Shown here one piece after another: positions 27,177 through 37,168 of a DNA stretch of 64,000 nt. Each line of letters starts with the position of its first letter. The first letter of the stretch is position 1. The position numbers and the translations under genes were made by a program. The notes below the pieces were generated by a model. The model ran no database searches. It was not told the origin of the DNA and saw only the letters and a list, made by a program, of their open reading frames with translations. The DNA is from Agathobacter sp. (GTDB lineage: Bacteria; Bacillota; Clostridia; Lachnospirales; Lachnospiraceae): the NCBI GenBank assembly GCA_022772675.1, contig JALEZW010000046.1:109411-173410 (forward strand), given 5' to 3'.

Positions 27177-27205
27177 TTGACGGACAACCGGGTCTATGGT
27201 AACAT
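27177..27205 (+). promoter_or_regulatory. Promoter of the first tRNA-Glu
   Basis: TTGACG at 27177-27182, TAACAT at 27200-27205, 17-bp spacer; the tRNA starts 8 bp after the -10 box. Confidence 0.75.
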
Positions 27206-27212
27206 AATACAT

Positions 27213-27284
27213 GGTTCGTTGGTCAAGCGGTTAAGACGCCGCCCTCTCACGGCGGAAACACGGGTTCGATTCCCGTACGGACTG
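27213..27284 (+). tRNA. tRNA-Glu (CTC), copy 1
   Basis: 72-nt cloverleaf: acceptor GGTTCGT with ACGGACT (including G-U pairs), D arm GTC...GAC, anticodon stem CCGCC/GGCGG with loop CTCTCAC (anticodon CTC), T arm ACGGG-TTCGATT-CCCGT, discriminator G. CCA is not encoded. Identity Glu, reading GAG. Identical in sequence to the copy at 27433-27504. Confidence 0.95.
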
Positions 27285-27318
27285 CTCTATTATTTATATA
27301 ATAGCCCAACCCGGAAGA

Positions 27319-27368
27319 AAGCCTTGTTTCATCACTGGCAGACAGTGATGAAACAAGGCTTCTTTTTT
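27319..27368 (+). terminator. Terminator after tRNA-Glu copy 1
   Basis: A 19-bp perfect stem (27319-27337 with 27343-27361, 5-nt loop GCAGA) followed by C and T6. Unusually long and perfect for an intrinsic terminator. Confidence 0.9.
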
Positions 27369-27396
27369 ACTCATGTAAATAAAATGAAATAAACGC

Positions 27397-27425
27397 TTGA
27401 CAAATGAATTGCCACATGATATCAT
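27397..27425 (+). promoter_or_regulatory. Promoter of the second tRNA-Glu
   Basis: TTGACA at 27397-27402 and TATCAT at 27420-27425, 17-bp spacer, same distance to the tRNA as in copy 1. Confidence 0.85.
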
Positions 27426-27432
27426 AATACAC

Positions 27433-27504
27433 GGTTCGTTGGTCAAGCGGTTAAGACGCCGCCCTCTCACGGCGGAAACACGGGTTCGATTCCCGTACGG
27501 ACTG
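27433..27504 (+). tRNA. tRNA-Glu (CTC), copy 2
   Basis: Identical to the tRNA at 27213-27284 over all 72 nt; anticodon CTC, discriminator G, no encoded CCA. It has its own promoter and terminator. Confidence 0.95.
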
Positions 27505-27506
27505 CT

Positions 27507-27536
27507 AAAACTTCCATCATTTTGATGGAAGTTTTT
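27507..27536 (+). terminator. Terminator after tRNA-Glu copy 2
   Basis: AAAACTTCCATCA with TGATGGAAGTTTTT around a TTT loop. Confidence 0.88.
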
Positions 27537-27555
27537 GATTTTTGTCAAAAAATTC

Positions 27556-27584
27556 TTGAAATAAAGGTATAAGCGTGATATGAT
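27556..27584 (+). promoter_or_regulatory. Promoter of the rimP-nusA-infB operon
   Basis: TTGAAA at 27556-27561 and TATGAT at 27579-27584, 17-bp spacer. The leader carries a perfect 10-bp hairpin, TTGAGAGAGG (27610-27619) with CCTCTCTCAA (27628-27637), followed by a short T-run; possible attenuator ahead of rimP. Confidence 0.75.
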
Positions 27585-27667
27585 GAATGTTGTAACACGG
27601 TAACTAAGGTTGAGAGAGGGCAGATGTCCTCTCTCAATTTATGTATATCGGGAAAAGAGGTGGAAAT

Positions 27668-28135
27668 ATGTCAAAGGCAGGTATCTATGAGGCAAAAACA
27701 GAGGCTTTGATTCTTCCGATTCTGGAACGAATGAATTTTGAACTTGTGGATGTGGAGTATGTGAAGGAAGGCAGCACCTATTATCTGCGTGCTTATATTG
27801 ACAAGGAAGGCGGCATTACAATCAATGACTGTGAGGCTGTTGCCCGGGAGATGAACGAACTCCTGGACAGAGAAGATTTTATTCCGGATTCCTATACCTT
27901 TGAGGTAAGCTCTCCGGGGCTGGGAAGACCGTTAAAAAAAGAAAAGGATTATGTCCGTAATATGGGAAAGAAAATTGAAATCCGGACCTATCGGGCCATT
28001 GATCACTGTAAGGAGTTTACAGGAATTCTGGAAGGATATGATGGGGATTCTGTTACCATTTCAGATGAAGACGGCAAAAAAACCACCTTTTCAAAGCCGG
28101 ATATCGCTTTGATCCGGCAGGCAATTGATTTTTAA
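27668..28135 (+). CDS. rimP: Ribosome maturation factor RimP
   Basis: 155-residue 30S assembly factor: N-terminal domain (LPILERMNFELVDVEYVKEG, LRAYIDKEGGITINDCE) and C-terminal SH3-like domain (VSSPGLGRPLKK, EFTGILEGYDGDSV). Start taken at ATG 27668 with AGAGGTGG as SD; an ATG nine codons upstream has no good SD. First gene of the conserved rimP-nusA-ylxR-ylxQ-infB-rbfA order. Confidence 0.93.
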   Translation: MSKAGIYEAKTEALILPILERMNFELVDVEYVKEGSTYYLRAYIDKEGGITINDCEAVAREMNELLDREDFIPDSYTFEVSSPGLGRPLKKEKDYVRNMGKKIEIRTYRAIDHCKEFTGILEGYDGDSVTISDEDGKKTTFSKPDIALIRQAIDF

Positions 28136-28205
28136 GTGTGAACAGTAATGATGATTGATACAATGACTTAGAGAATATACGAGATATGTAGGAGGATAAA
28201 AAATC

Positions 28206-29384
28206 ATGAATAATGAGTTATTGGAAGCGTTAACAATACTGGAAAAGGAGAAAAATATCAGTAAAGAGACGCTGCTTGAGGCAATCGAGAATTCTCTTCT
28301 CACAGCCTGCAAGAATCATTTTGGCAAAGCAGATAATGTAAAAGTAAACATTGATCCGGATACTTGTGAATATCATTGTTGGCAGGAGAAAACAGTGGTA
28401 GAGGAAGTGGAAGATCCGGTAGAGCAGATTTCTCTTCCCCAGGCACAGATGATTAACAGCAAGTATGAGCTGGGGGATATTGTTCAGATTGAGGTGAAAT
28501 CCAAAGAGTTTGGACGTATTGCAACACAGAATGCAAAGAACGTGATTTTGCAGAAAATCCGTGAGGAAGAGCGTAAGGTCATCTATGATGAGTATTTCAG
28601 CATGGAAAAGGAAGTTGTGACCGGTGTGGTTCAGCGCTATGTGGGACGCAATGTAAGCATCAATTTGGGAAAGGCAGATGCCCTTCTTACAGAGAGTGAA
28701 CAGATTAAGGGTGAAACATTTCAGCCTACTGAACGAATCAAGGTTTATATCTTAGAGGTGAAGGCCACTTCCAAGGGACCAAAGATTCTTGTTTCCAGAA
28801 CCCATCCGGAGCTGGTTAAGAGACTGTTTGAGTCTGAGGTTTCTGAAGTCCGTGAGGGGATTGTGGAAATCAAAGCCATTTCCCGTGAGGCCGGAAGCCG
28901 TACCAAGCTTGCAGTATGGTCCAATGACCCGGATGTGGATCCGGTGGGTGCCTGCGTCGGTTTAAATGGTGCACGTGTCAATGCGATTGTAAATGAGCTG
29001 CGGGGCGAGAAGATTGATATTATAACATGGGATGAGAATCCTGCAATTCTGATTCAGAATGCCCTTAGCCCGGCGAAAGTTATTTCCGTTATCGCAGATG
29101 CAGATGAGAAGGCGGCAAAGGTTGTTGTGCCGGATTACCAGCTTTCCCTTGCTATTGGTAAAGAGGGGCAGAACGCACGTCTTGCAGCACGTCTCACCGG
29201 ATTTAAGATTGATATCAAGAGCGAGACTCAGGCCAGAGAGTCCGGTGATTTCCTCGATTATGAGAATGACTACGAGGATGACGATTACGAAAATTATGAT
29301 GATGATATTGAATTTGACGAAGAGGGATATTACAAGAATCCGGATGCAGAAGAGCCGGAGGAAGAAATCCCGTCTGAGGAGTAA
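28206..29384 (+). CDS. nusA: Transcription termination/antitermination factor NusA
   Basis: RNA-polymerase-bound elongation factor (392 aa). N-terminal RNAP-binding domain (1-130), S1 domain (about 134-200; [19 protein letters not shown]), KH1 ([20 protein letters not shown]) and KH2 ([18 protein letters not shown]). The acidic, tyrosine-rich tail ([19 protein letters not shown]) is a Clostridia-type C-terminus in place of the proteobacterial repeats. SD GTAGGAGGA before ATG 28206. Confidence 0.97.
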   Translation: MNNELLEALTILEKEKNISKETLLEAIENSLLTACKNHFGKADNVKVNIDPDTCEYHCWQEKTVVEEVEDPVEQISLPQAQMINSKYELGDIVQIEVKSKEFGRIATQNAKNVILQKIREEERKVIYDEYFSMEKEVVTGVVQRYVGRNVSINLGKADALLTESEQIKGETFQPTERIKVYILEVKATSKGPKILVSRTHPELVKRLFESEVSEVREGIVEIKAISREAGSRTKLAVWSNDPDVDPVGACVGLNGARVNAIVNELRGEKIDIITWDENPAILIQNALSPAKVISVIADADEKAAKVVVPDYQLSLAIGKEGQNARLAARLTGFKIDIKSETQARESGDFLDYENDYEDDDYENYDDDIEFDEEGYYKNPDAEEPEEEIPSEE

Positions 29385-29386
29385 TT

Positions 29387-29656
29387 ATGGCAAAAAAGAT
29401 ACCATTGCGGAAGTGTGTCGGATGTGGCAGTCTGAAGGAAAAAAGAGAGATGATCCGCGTAATTAAAACTCCGGAGGATGAGGTGGTACTGGATGCCACC
29501 GGCCGGAAAAACGGACGTGGGGCGTATATCTGTATGAATCCGGAATGCCTTCGTGCTGCAAGGAAATCAAAGGGACTGGAGCGTTCCCTTAAGATTTCAA
29601 TACCGGAGAAAGTTTATGACGGACTGGAAAAGGAGATGAGTTCCCTTGCACAATGA
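29387..29656 (+). CDS. rnpM: YlxR/RnpM family RNA-binding protein (DUF448)
   Basis: 89 residues with the family signature RKCVGCGSLKEKREMIRV and the second part GRKNGRGAYICMNPECLRAARK. In B. subtilis the homologue YlxR (RnpM) binds and modulates RNase P and has been linked to transcription control. Starts 3 bp after nusA and overlaps the next gene by 11 bp, indicating tight coupling. Confidence 0.92.
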   Translation: MAKKIPLRKCVGCGSLKEKREMIRVIKTPEDEVVLDATGRKNGRGAYICMNPECLRAARKSKGLERSLKISIPEKVYDGLEKEMSSLAQ

Positions 29657-29954
29657 CAGAGTATTATCCATGCTTGGTATTGCAGCAAAATCAGGGCATG
29701 TGGTAAGCGGTGAATTTGCTACGGAAAAAGCGGTAAAATCAGGGCATGCATATCTTGTGATTGTTTCTGATGAGGCATCGGAGAGCACGAAAAAGAATTT
29801 TCGTAATATGACTGAATTTTACCATGTGCCGTATTACTGCTACGGAAGTAAAGAGGATCTGGGCAGATATATTGGCAAACAATTCCGTGCGTCCATTGCA
29901 GTGACAGATGAGAATCTGGCAAAAGCGGTGGAAAATAAATTGAAAACTGAATAA
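29646..29954 (+). CDS. ylxQ: L7Ae-family ribosomal protein YlxQ (TTG start)
   Basis: 102-residue L7Ae/L30e-fold RNA-binding protein: [37 protein letters not shown] and a C-terminal helix. B. subtilis YlxQ occupies the same place. The start is a TTG inside the end of rnpM, because family members begin M-x-N-D-(R/K)-V-L-S; GGAG at 29633-29636 is a suitable SD. The next ATG (29670) would remove the first strand. Confidence 0.88.
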   Translation: MHNDRVLSMLGIAAKSGHVVSGEFATEKAVKSGHAYLVIVSDEASESTKKNFRNMTEFYHVPYYCYGSKEDLGRYIGKQFRASIAVTDENLAKAVENKLKTE

Positions 29955-29971
29955 CGGAGGTAAATGTATTT

Positions 29972-32716
29972 ATGGCAAAAATGAGAGTTCATGAACTCGC
30001 AAAAGAGTTAAATATAAAACCACAGGAAATTATGGAAAAATTAAAGGGAACTGCATATGAGGTGAAAACATCCTCCAACAGTATCGGGGAAGATGTTCAG
30101 GAACTGATACGCAGGGCTTTTTCCGGTAAAAAGGAAGAAGCTCCCAGGGAAACTGTGACGAAAGAAAATAAAAAGGAAAATACAATGAAAGAAAACGCAC
30201 CGAAAGAGAATCAGGATGCAGTAAAGAAAACAGAAGAGGGAAAGACGGAGACAAAGGATGTGAAAGAACGTCCGAAGAAGAAATCCAGTATTACAGCTGT
30301 TTTCAATGCACAGTACAGCAAGCAGTCAAGAAAACAGGGTGGAAACGGAAATGGAAACGGGCGTGGAAGCAGAGGACCAAAGCGTGAGACAAAGGAACGT
30401 CCGGAACAGCACAGTATTATTCGTCCACGTCCAGTGGGAGAGCGTGCGATGCGCCCAATCAGTGAACGGACACCGTCACCTACTGCAGATTTAGAGGAGA
30501 ACAGACCGAATAATAAGCCGGCTGAGAATGCCAAGAATCAGAATGGACAGGGAAGCCGTGGAAATCGTCCTGCTGCAGAGCGTTTCGGTAAAACGGCAGT
30601 TGACAGAAACAGAAACGGAGATCGACCTGCAAGAGGGGCAAACGACAGAAACGGGGATCGGCCTGCAAGAGGGGCAAACGATAGAAACGGAAACCGTCCG
30701 CAGGGGAATAATGACCGTAAGGGAACAAAACCCCGCTTTGAAAAGGACAATAATCGTTTCAGCAGAGATACTGTTGTGGTAACGGAAGAAATCCGTGGAA
30801 AAGAGAGCCGCAGTAACAACGATAGAAGAAATAACAATAATAATCACCGTAAGGATCATGATAAGCTGGGTGGAAAGAAGCAGGAGAATTATATCAACTT
30901 AGAGAAGCACGGCGGAAAGAAGAAACCACAGCAGCCGCCGAAGCCAAAGGAAGATGAGAATGTAATCAAGACCATTACCCTTCCGGAGAAGATGACAATC
31001 CGGGAGTTGGCAGATGCTATGAAGGTACAGCCATCTGCCATTGTTAAGAAGCTTTTCTTAAAGGGTGAGATGGTAACGGTAAATCAGGAGATTGATTTTG
31101 ATGCGGCAGAGGAAATCGCACTGGAATTCAACTTTATCTGTGAGCCGGAGGAAAAGGTTGATGTTATAGCAGAGCTTTTAAAGGAGGATGAGGAGAATCC
31201 GGAGGATATGGTTGCCCGTCCGCCTGTTGTCTGTGTTATGGGGCACGTTGACCATGGAAAAACATCTCTTCTGGATGCTATCCGTTCCACTCGTGTGACA
31301 GACCGTGAAGCTGGAGGTATAACTCAGCATATCGGTGCTTCCGTTGTTTCCATCAACGGACAGAATATTACCTTCCTGGATACACCGGGACATGAGGCAT
31401 TTACCGCTATGCGTATGCGTGGTGCCAATGCAACGGATATTGCAATCCTTGTTGTAGCTGCAGATGATGGTGTTATGCCCCAGACCGTTGAGGCAATCAA
31501 CCATGCAAAAGCTGCCGGAGTTGAGATTATTGTTGCTGTTAATAAGATCGATAAACCAAGCGCAAATATTGAAAAGGTGAAGCAGGAGCTTTCTGAGTAT
31601 GAGCTGATTCCGGAAGACTGGGGTGGAAGCACAATATTCTGTCCGGTTTCTGCACATACTAAAGAAGGTATCGATAATCTTCTGGAAATGATTCTGCTGA
31701 CAGCTGAGGTCCTGGAGCTTAAGGCAAATCCCAACCGTAATGCGAGAGGACTTGTCATTGAGGCACAGCTGGATAAAGGACGCGGTGCCGTTGCAACGGT
31801 TCTGGTACAGAAGGGAACCCTGCATGTGGGGGATTCCATTGCCTGTGGAAGCAGCTATGGCAAGGTACGTGCCATGATCGATGATAAGGGGCAGAGAGTA
31901 AAAAAGGCAATTCCTTCTACGCCTGTTGAGATTCTGGGACTTAACAGTGTACCGGCTGCCGGAGAGACTTTTGTAGTCTGTGATTCCGATAAGGAGGCAA
32001 AGGCCTTTGCAGATACCTATATTTCCGAGGAGAAGAACCGCCTGATTGAGGATACCAAGTCCAAAATGTCCTTAGATGATTTGTTCTCACAGATTCAGTC
32101 CGGAAATATGAAGGAGCTGGATATTATTGTAAAGGCTGATGTACAGGGATCCGTTGAGGCTGTGAAGCAGTCCCTTGTGAAGCTCTCTAATGAGGAAGTT
32201 GTTGTCAAGGTAATCCATGGCGGTGTCGGTGCCATCAATGAATCCGATGTCATTCTTGCATCTGCATCCAATGCGATTATCATTGGATTTAATGTCAGAC
32301 CGGACCCGATTGCAAAGCAGACTGCTGAAAATGAAGGCGTAGATATCCGCCTGTACAAGGTCATTTACAATGCGATTGAGGATGTAGAGGCTGCCATGAA
32401 GGGAATGCTGGACCCGATTTTCGAGGAAAAGGTATTGGGCCATGCGGAAATCCGTCAGATTTTCAAGGCCTCCGGAGTTGGAAATATTGCAGGTTCCTAT
32501 GTGCTGGATGGTTTGATTGAGAGAGGCTGCAAGATTCGTATTTCCCGTGAGGGTGAGCAGCTGTTCGATGGAGACCTGGCTTCCTTAAAGCGTTTCAAGG
32601 ACGATGTAAAGGAAGTAAAGGCTGGCTATGAGTGTGGTCTTGTATTTGATGGATTTAATGACATTCAGGAGTTTGATCAGGTAGAAGCTTATAAGATGGT
32701 AGAAGTACCAAGATAG
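29972..32716 (+). CDS. infB: Translation initiation factor IF-2
   Basis: GTPase that recruits fMet-tRNA to the 30S subunit (914 aa). N-terminal IF2N module ([19 protein letters not shown]), then a very long disordered linker (about 50-325) rich in N, R, G and K, a second IF2N ([20 protein letters not shown]), the G domain with [11 protein letters not shown] (G1), DTPGHEAF (G3), NKIDKP (G4), followed by domains II-IV ([17 protein letters not shown]). The linker contains a 12-residue tandem repeat (see 30611-30700). SD CGGAGG before ATG 29972. Confidence 0.98.
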   Translation: MAKMRVHELAKELNIKPQEIMEKLKGTAYEVKTSSNSIGEDVQELIRRAFSGKKEEAPRETVTKENKKENTMKENAPKENQDAVKKTEEGKTETKDVKERPKKKSSITAVFNAQYSKQSRKQGGNGNGNGRGSRGPKRETKERPEQHSIIRPRPVGERAMRPISERTPSPTADLEENRPNNKPAENAKNQNGQGSRGNRPAAERFGKTAVDRNRNGDRPARGANDRNGDRPARGANDRNGNRPQGNNDRKGTKPRFEKDNNRFSRDTVVVTEEIRGKESRSNNDRRNNNNNHRKDHDKLGGKKQENYINLEKHGGKKKPQQPPKPKEDENVIKTITLPEKMTIRELADAMKVQPSAIVKKLFLKGEMVTVNQEIDFDAAEEIALEFNFICEPEEKVDVIAELLKEDEENPEDMVARPPVVCVMGHVDHGKTSLLDAIRSTRVTDREAGGITQHIGASVVSINGQNITFLDTPGHEAFTAMRMRGANATDIAILVVAADDGVMPQTVEAINHAKAAGVEIIVAVNKIDKPSANIEKVKQELSEYELIPEDWGGSTIFCPVSAHTKEGIDNLLEMILLTAEVLELKANPNRNARGLVIEAQLDKGRGAVATVLVQKGTLHVGDSIACGSSYGKVRAMIDDKGQRVKKAIPSTPVEILGLNSVPAAGETFVVCDSDKEAKAFADTYISEEKNRLIEDTKSKMSLDDLFSQIQSGNMKELDIIVKADVQGSVEAVKQSLVKLSNEEVVVKVIHGGVGAINESDVILASASNAIIIGFNVRPDPIAKQTAENEGVDIRLYKVIYNAIEDVEAAMKGMLDPIFEEKVLGHAEIRQIFKASGVGNIAGSYVLDGLIERGCKIRISREGEQLFDGDLASLKRFKDDVKEVKAGYECGLVFDGFNDIQEFDQVEAYKMVEVPR
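30611..30700 (+). repeat. 36-bp tandem repeat inside infB
   Basis: Copies at 30611-30646 and 30647-30682, nearly identical, with a diverged third copy from 30683. Each encodes [12 protein letters not shown]. Likely prone to copy-number change between strains. Confidence 0.85.
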
Positions 32717-32727
32717 GAAATAAGAGA

Positions 32728-33111
32728 ATGAGAAAAAACAGTATTAAGAATATCCGGATCAATGAGGAAGTGATGCGTGAGCTTTCCAATATTATCCGCG
32801 GGGAGATTAAAGACCCGCGGATCAATCCCATGACATCCGTGGTTGCAGTTGAGGTCGCACCGGATTTGAAAACGGCAAAGGCTTATATCAGTGTCCTGGG
32901 AGATGAAAAATCCCAGAAAGAAACCATTGCGGGATTACGTTCCGCAGAGGGCTTCATCCGAAGAAGTCTGGCGAAGACCATCAATCTGCGCAATACCCCG
33001 GAGATTACGTTTATTCTGGATCAGTCAATTGAATATGGCATTCATATGTCCCGTATGATTGATGAAGTGACAAAGAAGGATGCGAAGGAGAAACCGGATG
33101 AAGAAGCTTGA
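32728..33111 (+). CDS. rbfA: Ribosome-binding factor A
   Basis: 127-residue KH-fold 30S maturation factor: RINEEVMRELSNIIRGEIKDP at the N-terminus (read as two segments), ITSVVAVEVAPD-like MTSVVAVEVAPDLKTAKAY, and PEITFILDQSIEYGIHMSRM. Follows infB by 11 bp and overlaps nrnA by 14 bp. Confidence 0.96.
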   Translation: MRKNSIKNIRINEEVMRELSNIIRGEIKDPRINPMTSVVAVEVAPDLKTAKAYISVLGDEKSQKETIAGLRSAEGFIRRSLAKTINLRNTPEITFILDQSIEYGIHMSRMIDEVTKKDAKEKPDEEA

Positions 33112-34045
33112 TGAAATTCTGGCAGGAAAAAAAACGGTAGGAATGGCAGGACATGTACGACCGGATGGGGATTGCGTCGGTTCCACCCTGGCAGTATATA
33201 ACTATATTGTGACTTATTATCCGGAGGTGGATGTGCATCTGTATTTAGAGCCGATTCCAAATATTTTTAAATTCCTTACCAACGCAGCTGCGGTAAGCAG
33301 TGATTACGAGGAGGATGTTTCCTTTGATTTGTTTATTGCTCTGGATTGCGGAGATGAGGGAAGACTGGGAAAGGCTGTACGCTATTTTCATGAGGCGGCA
33401 CATACGGCGTGTATCGACCACCATGTCAGCAATAAAAGCTTTGCAGAGGAAAATTATATCTTTCCGGATGCCAGCTCAACCTGTGAGCTGGTCTATGAGC
33501 TTTTGGATGTGGATAAGATCACAAAGGAAATTGCGGAATGTCTGTATACCGGAATTGTGCATGATACCGGAATTTTCCAGTATTCCTGCACTTCTTCCAA
33601 AACGATGAACGTTGCCGGGGTGCTGATGGATAAGGGAATTGATTACAGCTGGATTGTGGATGAAACCTTTAACATCAAGACCTATAATCAAAACCGCGCT
33701 CTGGGAGAGGCTCTTTACAATAGTAAGCTGTATCTGGATGATCAGGTTATTGTCTCTTATCTGACAAAGGAACAGATGAATGTGCTTCAGGTCCTTCCGA
33801 AGCATATGGAGGGCATTGTAAGCCAGCTGCGGGTGACCAGAGGAATTCAGGTTGCTGTGTTTTTTTATGAGAATGATGATGGGACTTTTAAGGTCAGCTT
33901 CCGGGTAAATGGTGATTTTGATGCAGCATCCCTTGCCATGCACTTTGGCGGGGGCGGACATGTGAAGGCTGCCGGCTGTACGCTGGAAGGAACACCGGAA
34001 GAAATTACGGAAAAAATCGTTTCCGAGATTGAAAAAAGGTTATAA
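33098..34045 (+). CDS. nrnA: Bifunctional oligoribonuclease / pAp phosphatase NrnA
   Basis: DHH/DHHA1 phosphoesterase (315 aa) that degrades nano-RNAs and 3'-phosphoadenosine 5'-phosphate. DHH-domain metal motifs: GHVRPDGDCVGS, ALDCGDEGRLG and IDHHVSNKSF; C-terminal DHHA1 motif with FGGGGHVKAAGC. Start set at ATG 33098, with AAGGAG seven bases upstream, inside the end of rbfA. pAp is a product of PAPS-dependent sulfate assimilation, but no such genes are in the window. Confidence 0.94.
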   Translation: MKKLDEILAGKKTVGMAGHVRPDGDCVGSTLAVYNYIVTYYPEVDVHLYLEPIPNIFKFLTNAAAVSSDYEEDVSFDLFIALDCGDEGRLGKAVRYFHEAAHTACIDHHVSNKSFAEENYIFPDASSTCELVYELLDVDKITKEIAECLYTGIVHDTGIFQYSCTSSKTMNVAGVLMDKGIDYSWIVDETFNIKTYNQNRALGEALYNSKLYLDDQVIVSYLTKEQMNVLQVLPKHMEGIVSQLRVTRGIQVAVFFYENDDGTFKVSFRVNGDFDAASLAMHFGGGGHVKAAGCTLEGTPEEITEKIVSEIEKRL

Positions 34046-34046
34046 G

Positions 34047-34961
34047 ATGATAAACGGGATACTGAATGTTTATAAGGAGCGGGGCTTTACTTCCTTTGAT
34101 GTGGTGGCAAAGCTCCGCGGTATTTTACGGGAAAGAAAAATCGGGCACACCGGGACTCTGGACCCGGATGCCACCGGGGTGCTTCCGGTCTGTATCGGGA
34201 ATGCAACGAAGGTGTGCGAACTTTTAACAGATAAGGATAAGGTTTACCGTGCTGTGCTGCACCTTGGCATGACGACAGATACGGAGGATATTACCGGAAC
34301 CATTTTGACAGAGCAAAAAGAGGAAGTACTGGCCCTTTCGGAAGAAACAGTAAGATCTGTAATAGGAAGTTTTGTGGGTGACTATGCACAGGTTCCGCCG
34401 ATGTATTCAGCCCTTAAGGTGGGAGGAAAAAAACTCTGTGATCTGGCGCGGGCCGGAGTTTCCGTGGAGCGAAAGGCAAGGATGGTACATATTTTTTCTA
34501 TTCAGATAGAAGATATCAGGCTGCCCTTTGTGACCATGAAGGTACAATGTTCCAAAGGAACCTATATCCGGACATTGTGTGCAGATATCGGGAAAAAACT
34601 TGGTGTAGGCGGCTGCATGGAGTCTCTTGTAAGGACAAGGGTCAGTGTTTTTCCCATTGAAAAAGCATTGACCCTTGAAGAGATAGAGGAAGTCCGTGAC
34701 AGAGGAGAACTGGATCAGATTATTATCCCTGTGGACTCTGTGTTTGAGGGGTACAAAAAACTCACAGTAAGGGCAGAGTCTTTTAAACTTTTACAGAATG
34801 GAAACCGGTTAAATTTCGGGAATTTTGAGACAAAGATAGTGTGTGAGGATGGACAGCAGGTGCTTGTCTATGATTCCTCAGGCAATTTTTATGCCGTATA
34901 TCAGTACGAGAAAAAGACTGGGGACTTTAAGGTCCGGAAGATGTTTGGTGCTTGTTTATGA
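34047..34961 (+). CDS. truB: tRNA pseudouridine(55) synthase TruB
   Basis: Forms pseudouridine 55 in the T-loop of tRNAs (304 aa). Motif with catalytic Asp: GHTGTLDPDATGVLPVCIG; KVYRAVLHLGMTTDTED; YSALKVGGKKL; CSKGTYIRTLCADIG. C-terminal PUA-like portion. Start ATG 34047 immediately after the nrnA stop; stop overlaps ribF as ATGA. Confidence 0.96.
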   Translation: MINGILNVYKERGFTSFDVVAKLRGILRERKIGHTGTLDPDATGVLPVCIGNATKVCELLTDKDKVYRAVLHLGMTTDTEDITGTILTEQKEEVLALSEETVRSVIGSFVGDYAQVPPMYSALKVGGKKLCDLARAGVSVERKARMVHIFSIQIEDIRLPFVTMKVQCSKGTYIRTLCADIGKKLGVGGCMESLVRTRVSVFPIEKALTLEEIEEVRDRGELDQIIIPVDSVFEGYKKLTVRAESFKLLQNGNRLNFGNFETKIVCEDGQQVLVYDSSGNFYAVYQYEKKTGDFKVRKMFGACL

Positions 34962-35914
34962 TTTGCTGGAATGAGATAAAAGAATTTCATATTGAGGAAG
35001 AGACTGCGCTTTCTCTCGGAAAGTTTGATGGTGTGCACAGGGGGCATGAGGAACTTCTTTCCTACCTTCTGGAGAAGAAAAAAGAGGGGATGAAAGCAGT
35101 GGTATTTACTTTTGATATTCCCCCGAAAAAGCTGACAGAAAATAATAATTACCGTGTACTTTCCACAAATGAGGAAAAACAGTATATTTTAGCGGAGCGT
35201 GGCATTGACTATATGATTCAGTGCCCCTTTACCAGAGATGTGATGTGCATGGAGCCGGAGGATTTTGTAGACTGGATTGTTACAAGCCTGCATGTGAAAA
35301 GCATTGTGGTGGGTGCGGATTTCAGGTTTGGCCATAACCGAAGGGGAGATTATGTACTCCTGCAGAAGCTGGCAGATCAGTATGGCTATTCCCTTCGGGT
35401 TGTGGACAAACTTCAATACAGGGGAAGAGACATCAGCAGCAGCTATGTGCGGGAGGAAATTGTAAAGGGAAATCTGGAAACTGCGAATGAGCTGCTGGGC
35501 TATCCTTTTTTTATAAGAAGTGAGGTCATCCATGGAAAACAGCTTGGCAGAACAATCGGCATTCCCACCATCAATATGGAACTTCCGGCGGAAAAACTGC
35601 TGCCTCCCAAGGGGGTCTATGTTACGGAGGTCCTGATTGGAGAAGAACGATACCGGGGTGTAACCAATGTAGGCTGTAAGCCTACGGTAAACCATTCCAA
35701 TAAGGTCAACGTAGAAACCTATATTCTGGATTATTCCGGCGATTTATATGGACTGACATTAAATATTTTCTTTTATCATTTTGTGCGCCCGGAGAAGAAG
35801 TTTGATTCACTGGAGGAACTGAAGGCAGAGATTGAGCGGAATATCAAGACAAGCAGGGAATATAAGATATTACAGAAATGTTACAAAAGTATTGACATTA
35901 TGACGGAATATTGA
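34958..35914 (+). CDS. ribF: Bifunctional riboflavin kinase / FAD synthetase
   Basis: Makes FMN and FAD (318 aa). N-terminal nucleotidyltransferase (SLGKFDGVHRGHEELL, VGADFRFGHNRRGD, SSSYVREEIVKGN) and C-terminal flavokinase (GRTIGIPTINMELP, GVYVTEVLIGE, YGLTLNIFFYHFVRPEKKF). Start chosen at ATG 34958 overlapping the truB stop (ATGA). The last codons carry the promoter of the next gene. Closes the rimP-ribF operon. Confidence 0.96.
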   Translation: MICWNEIKEFHIEEETALSLGKFDGVHRGHEELLSYLLEKKKEGMKAVVFTFDIPPKKLTENNNYRVLSTNEEKQYILAERGIDYMIQCPFTRDVMCMEPEDFVDWIVTSLHVKSIVVGADFRFGHNRRGDYVLLQKLADQYGYSLRVVDKLQYRGRDISSSYVREEIVKGNLETANELLGYPFFIRSEVIHGKQLGRTIGIPTINMELPAEKLLPPKGVYVTEVLIGEERYRGVTNVGCKPTVNHSNKVNVETYILDYSGDLYGLTLNIFFYHFVRPEKKFDSLEELKAEIERNIKTSREYKILQKCYKSIDIMTEY

Positions 35915-35920
35915 TATACT
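35892..35920 (+). promoter_or_regulatory. Promoter of the NlpC/P60 gene, embedded in the end of ribF
   Basis: TTGACA at 35892-35897 and TATACT at 35915-35920 with a 17-bp spacer; -35 and spacer are ribF coding sequence and the -10 begins one base after its stop codon. Confidence 0.88.
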
Positions 35921-35967
35921 CATGTCTGTGAGAGAGGAATTAAAATCAAATGGACAGGGAGGAATCT

Positions 35968-37137
35968 ATGAAATTTGATTATCTGACAAAAAGAAGAGTT
36001 GGCATGATACTTGCTTTTTCGCTGGCATTGACAGGAACTGCGGCTTATACCGGAGTTCAGGCGGATGGTGAGAATCGTGTATTACCCGGGAAAAATACAG
36101 AAGGTTTGACGGCAGGTGTTGCGTCTGCATTAAATCCGGGAAATATTGAGGGACTGAATGTGACAGCTGGTATTACAGATATTTTATATGACACCACTTA
36201 TGTTGCAGTAAAGAATAATGGTCTTGATAAAGTCGGACAGGGACTGGATAGTGAAGATTCTTCTGAGAATAAGGAAGAAAAACAGGAGAATACCCTTGAA
36301 TCCGTCTGCGGATACAAAAATCTTGGAATCGCTCAGGTTGAGGGCAATTTGAATGTAAGAAAAAAAGCCACCACAGACAGCAGTATTGTAGGAAAGATGA
36401 CAAACCATGATGCCTGTGAAATTGTAAAGACAAAGGGCGACTGGGTAAAGATTAAATCCGGTAAGGTAGAAGGATATGTAAAGAGTGAATATCTTTTGAC
36501 CGGTGAAGAAGCTGTCAAGGCTGCAAAAAAAGAGATTATAAAAGTTGTTACTGTTAATACCACGACACTTCGCGTGAGAGAAAAGGCATCGGAAGATTCT
36601 TCCATTCTTTCTCTGGTAGGCGAAGGGGAAGATTTGGTTGTTGAATCTGTTAAGGACGGCTGGTATAAAGTTGAAGTCGATGACCAGAAGGGATATATTT
36701 CCGGTGATTATGTGGATGTGTCTGAAAAGCTTCCAACCGCTGAGTCCGTTAAGGAACTGGAAAAGGGAGAGGGGGTTTCAGATACCCGTGTTTCATTAGT
36801 ACAGTATGCACTCCAGTTTGTGGGTAACCCTTATGTATGGGGTGGGACAAGCCTGACAAACGGAATTGACTGTTCCGGATTTACCATGCAGGTATATGCC
36901 CGCTATGGAATCTCCCTGCCGCACCATGCAGCAAGCCAGCCAGGATACGGAAGAAGGATAAGCGCTTCAGAGGCTCGTCCGGGAGATTTGTTCTTCTACG
37001 GAAGCGGAAGCAGCATCGGTCACGTCGGTATCTATATCGGAAACGGACAGATCGTGCATGCCAGCAATCCAAGAACCGGTATTAAGATTTCCAGTGCTTA
37101 TTACCGTACACCAATCTGCGTAGTAAGTTATCTTTAG
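35968..37137 (+). CDS. Secreted SH3b-NlpC/P60 peptidoglycan endopeptidase
   Basis: A 389-residue exported hydrolase: signal peptide (1 to about 32), a spacer to about 115, two bacterial SH3 domains (about 120-178, NLNVRKKATTDSSIVGKM; about 193-252, TLRVREKASEDSSILSLV) and a C-terminal NlpC/P60 domain (about 272-389). Catalytic triad visible: Cys302 (GIDCSGF), His352 (GHVGIYIG), His364 (IVHASN). Cleaves gamma-D-Glu to diamino-acid bonds in stem peptides during wall turnover. Start at ATG 35968 because GGGAGGAATCT lies just before it; an ATG six codons upstream reads through that SD. Confidence 0.93.
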   Translation: MKFDYLTKRRVGMILAFSLALTGTAAYTGVQADGENRVLPGKNTEGLTAGVASALNPGNIEGLNVTAGITDILYDTTYVAVKNNGLDKVGQGLDSEDSSENKEEKQENTLESVCGYKNLGIAQVEGNLNVRKKATTDSSIVGKMTNHDACEIVKTKGDWVKIKSGKVEGYVKSEYLLTGEEAVKAAKKEIIKVVTVNTTTLRVREKASEDSSILSLVGEGEDLVVESVKDGWYKVEVDDQKGYISGDYVDVSEKLPTAESVKELEKGEGVSDTRVSLVQYALQFVGNPYVWGGTSLTNGIDCSGFTMQVYARYGISLPHHAASQPGYGRRISASEARPGDLFFYGSGSSIGHVGIYIGNGQIVHASNPRTGIKISSAYYRTPICVVSYL

Positions 37138-37168
37138 TACTTGAAATAAGAATCGCAGTGAATAATAG

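Noticed and set aside
30611..30700. Short direct repeats considered as a CRISPR array
   Set aside because: Repeats are contiguous without spacers and are in frame inside infB.
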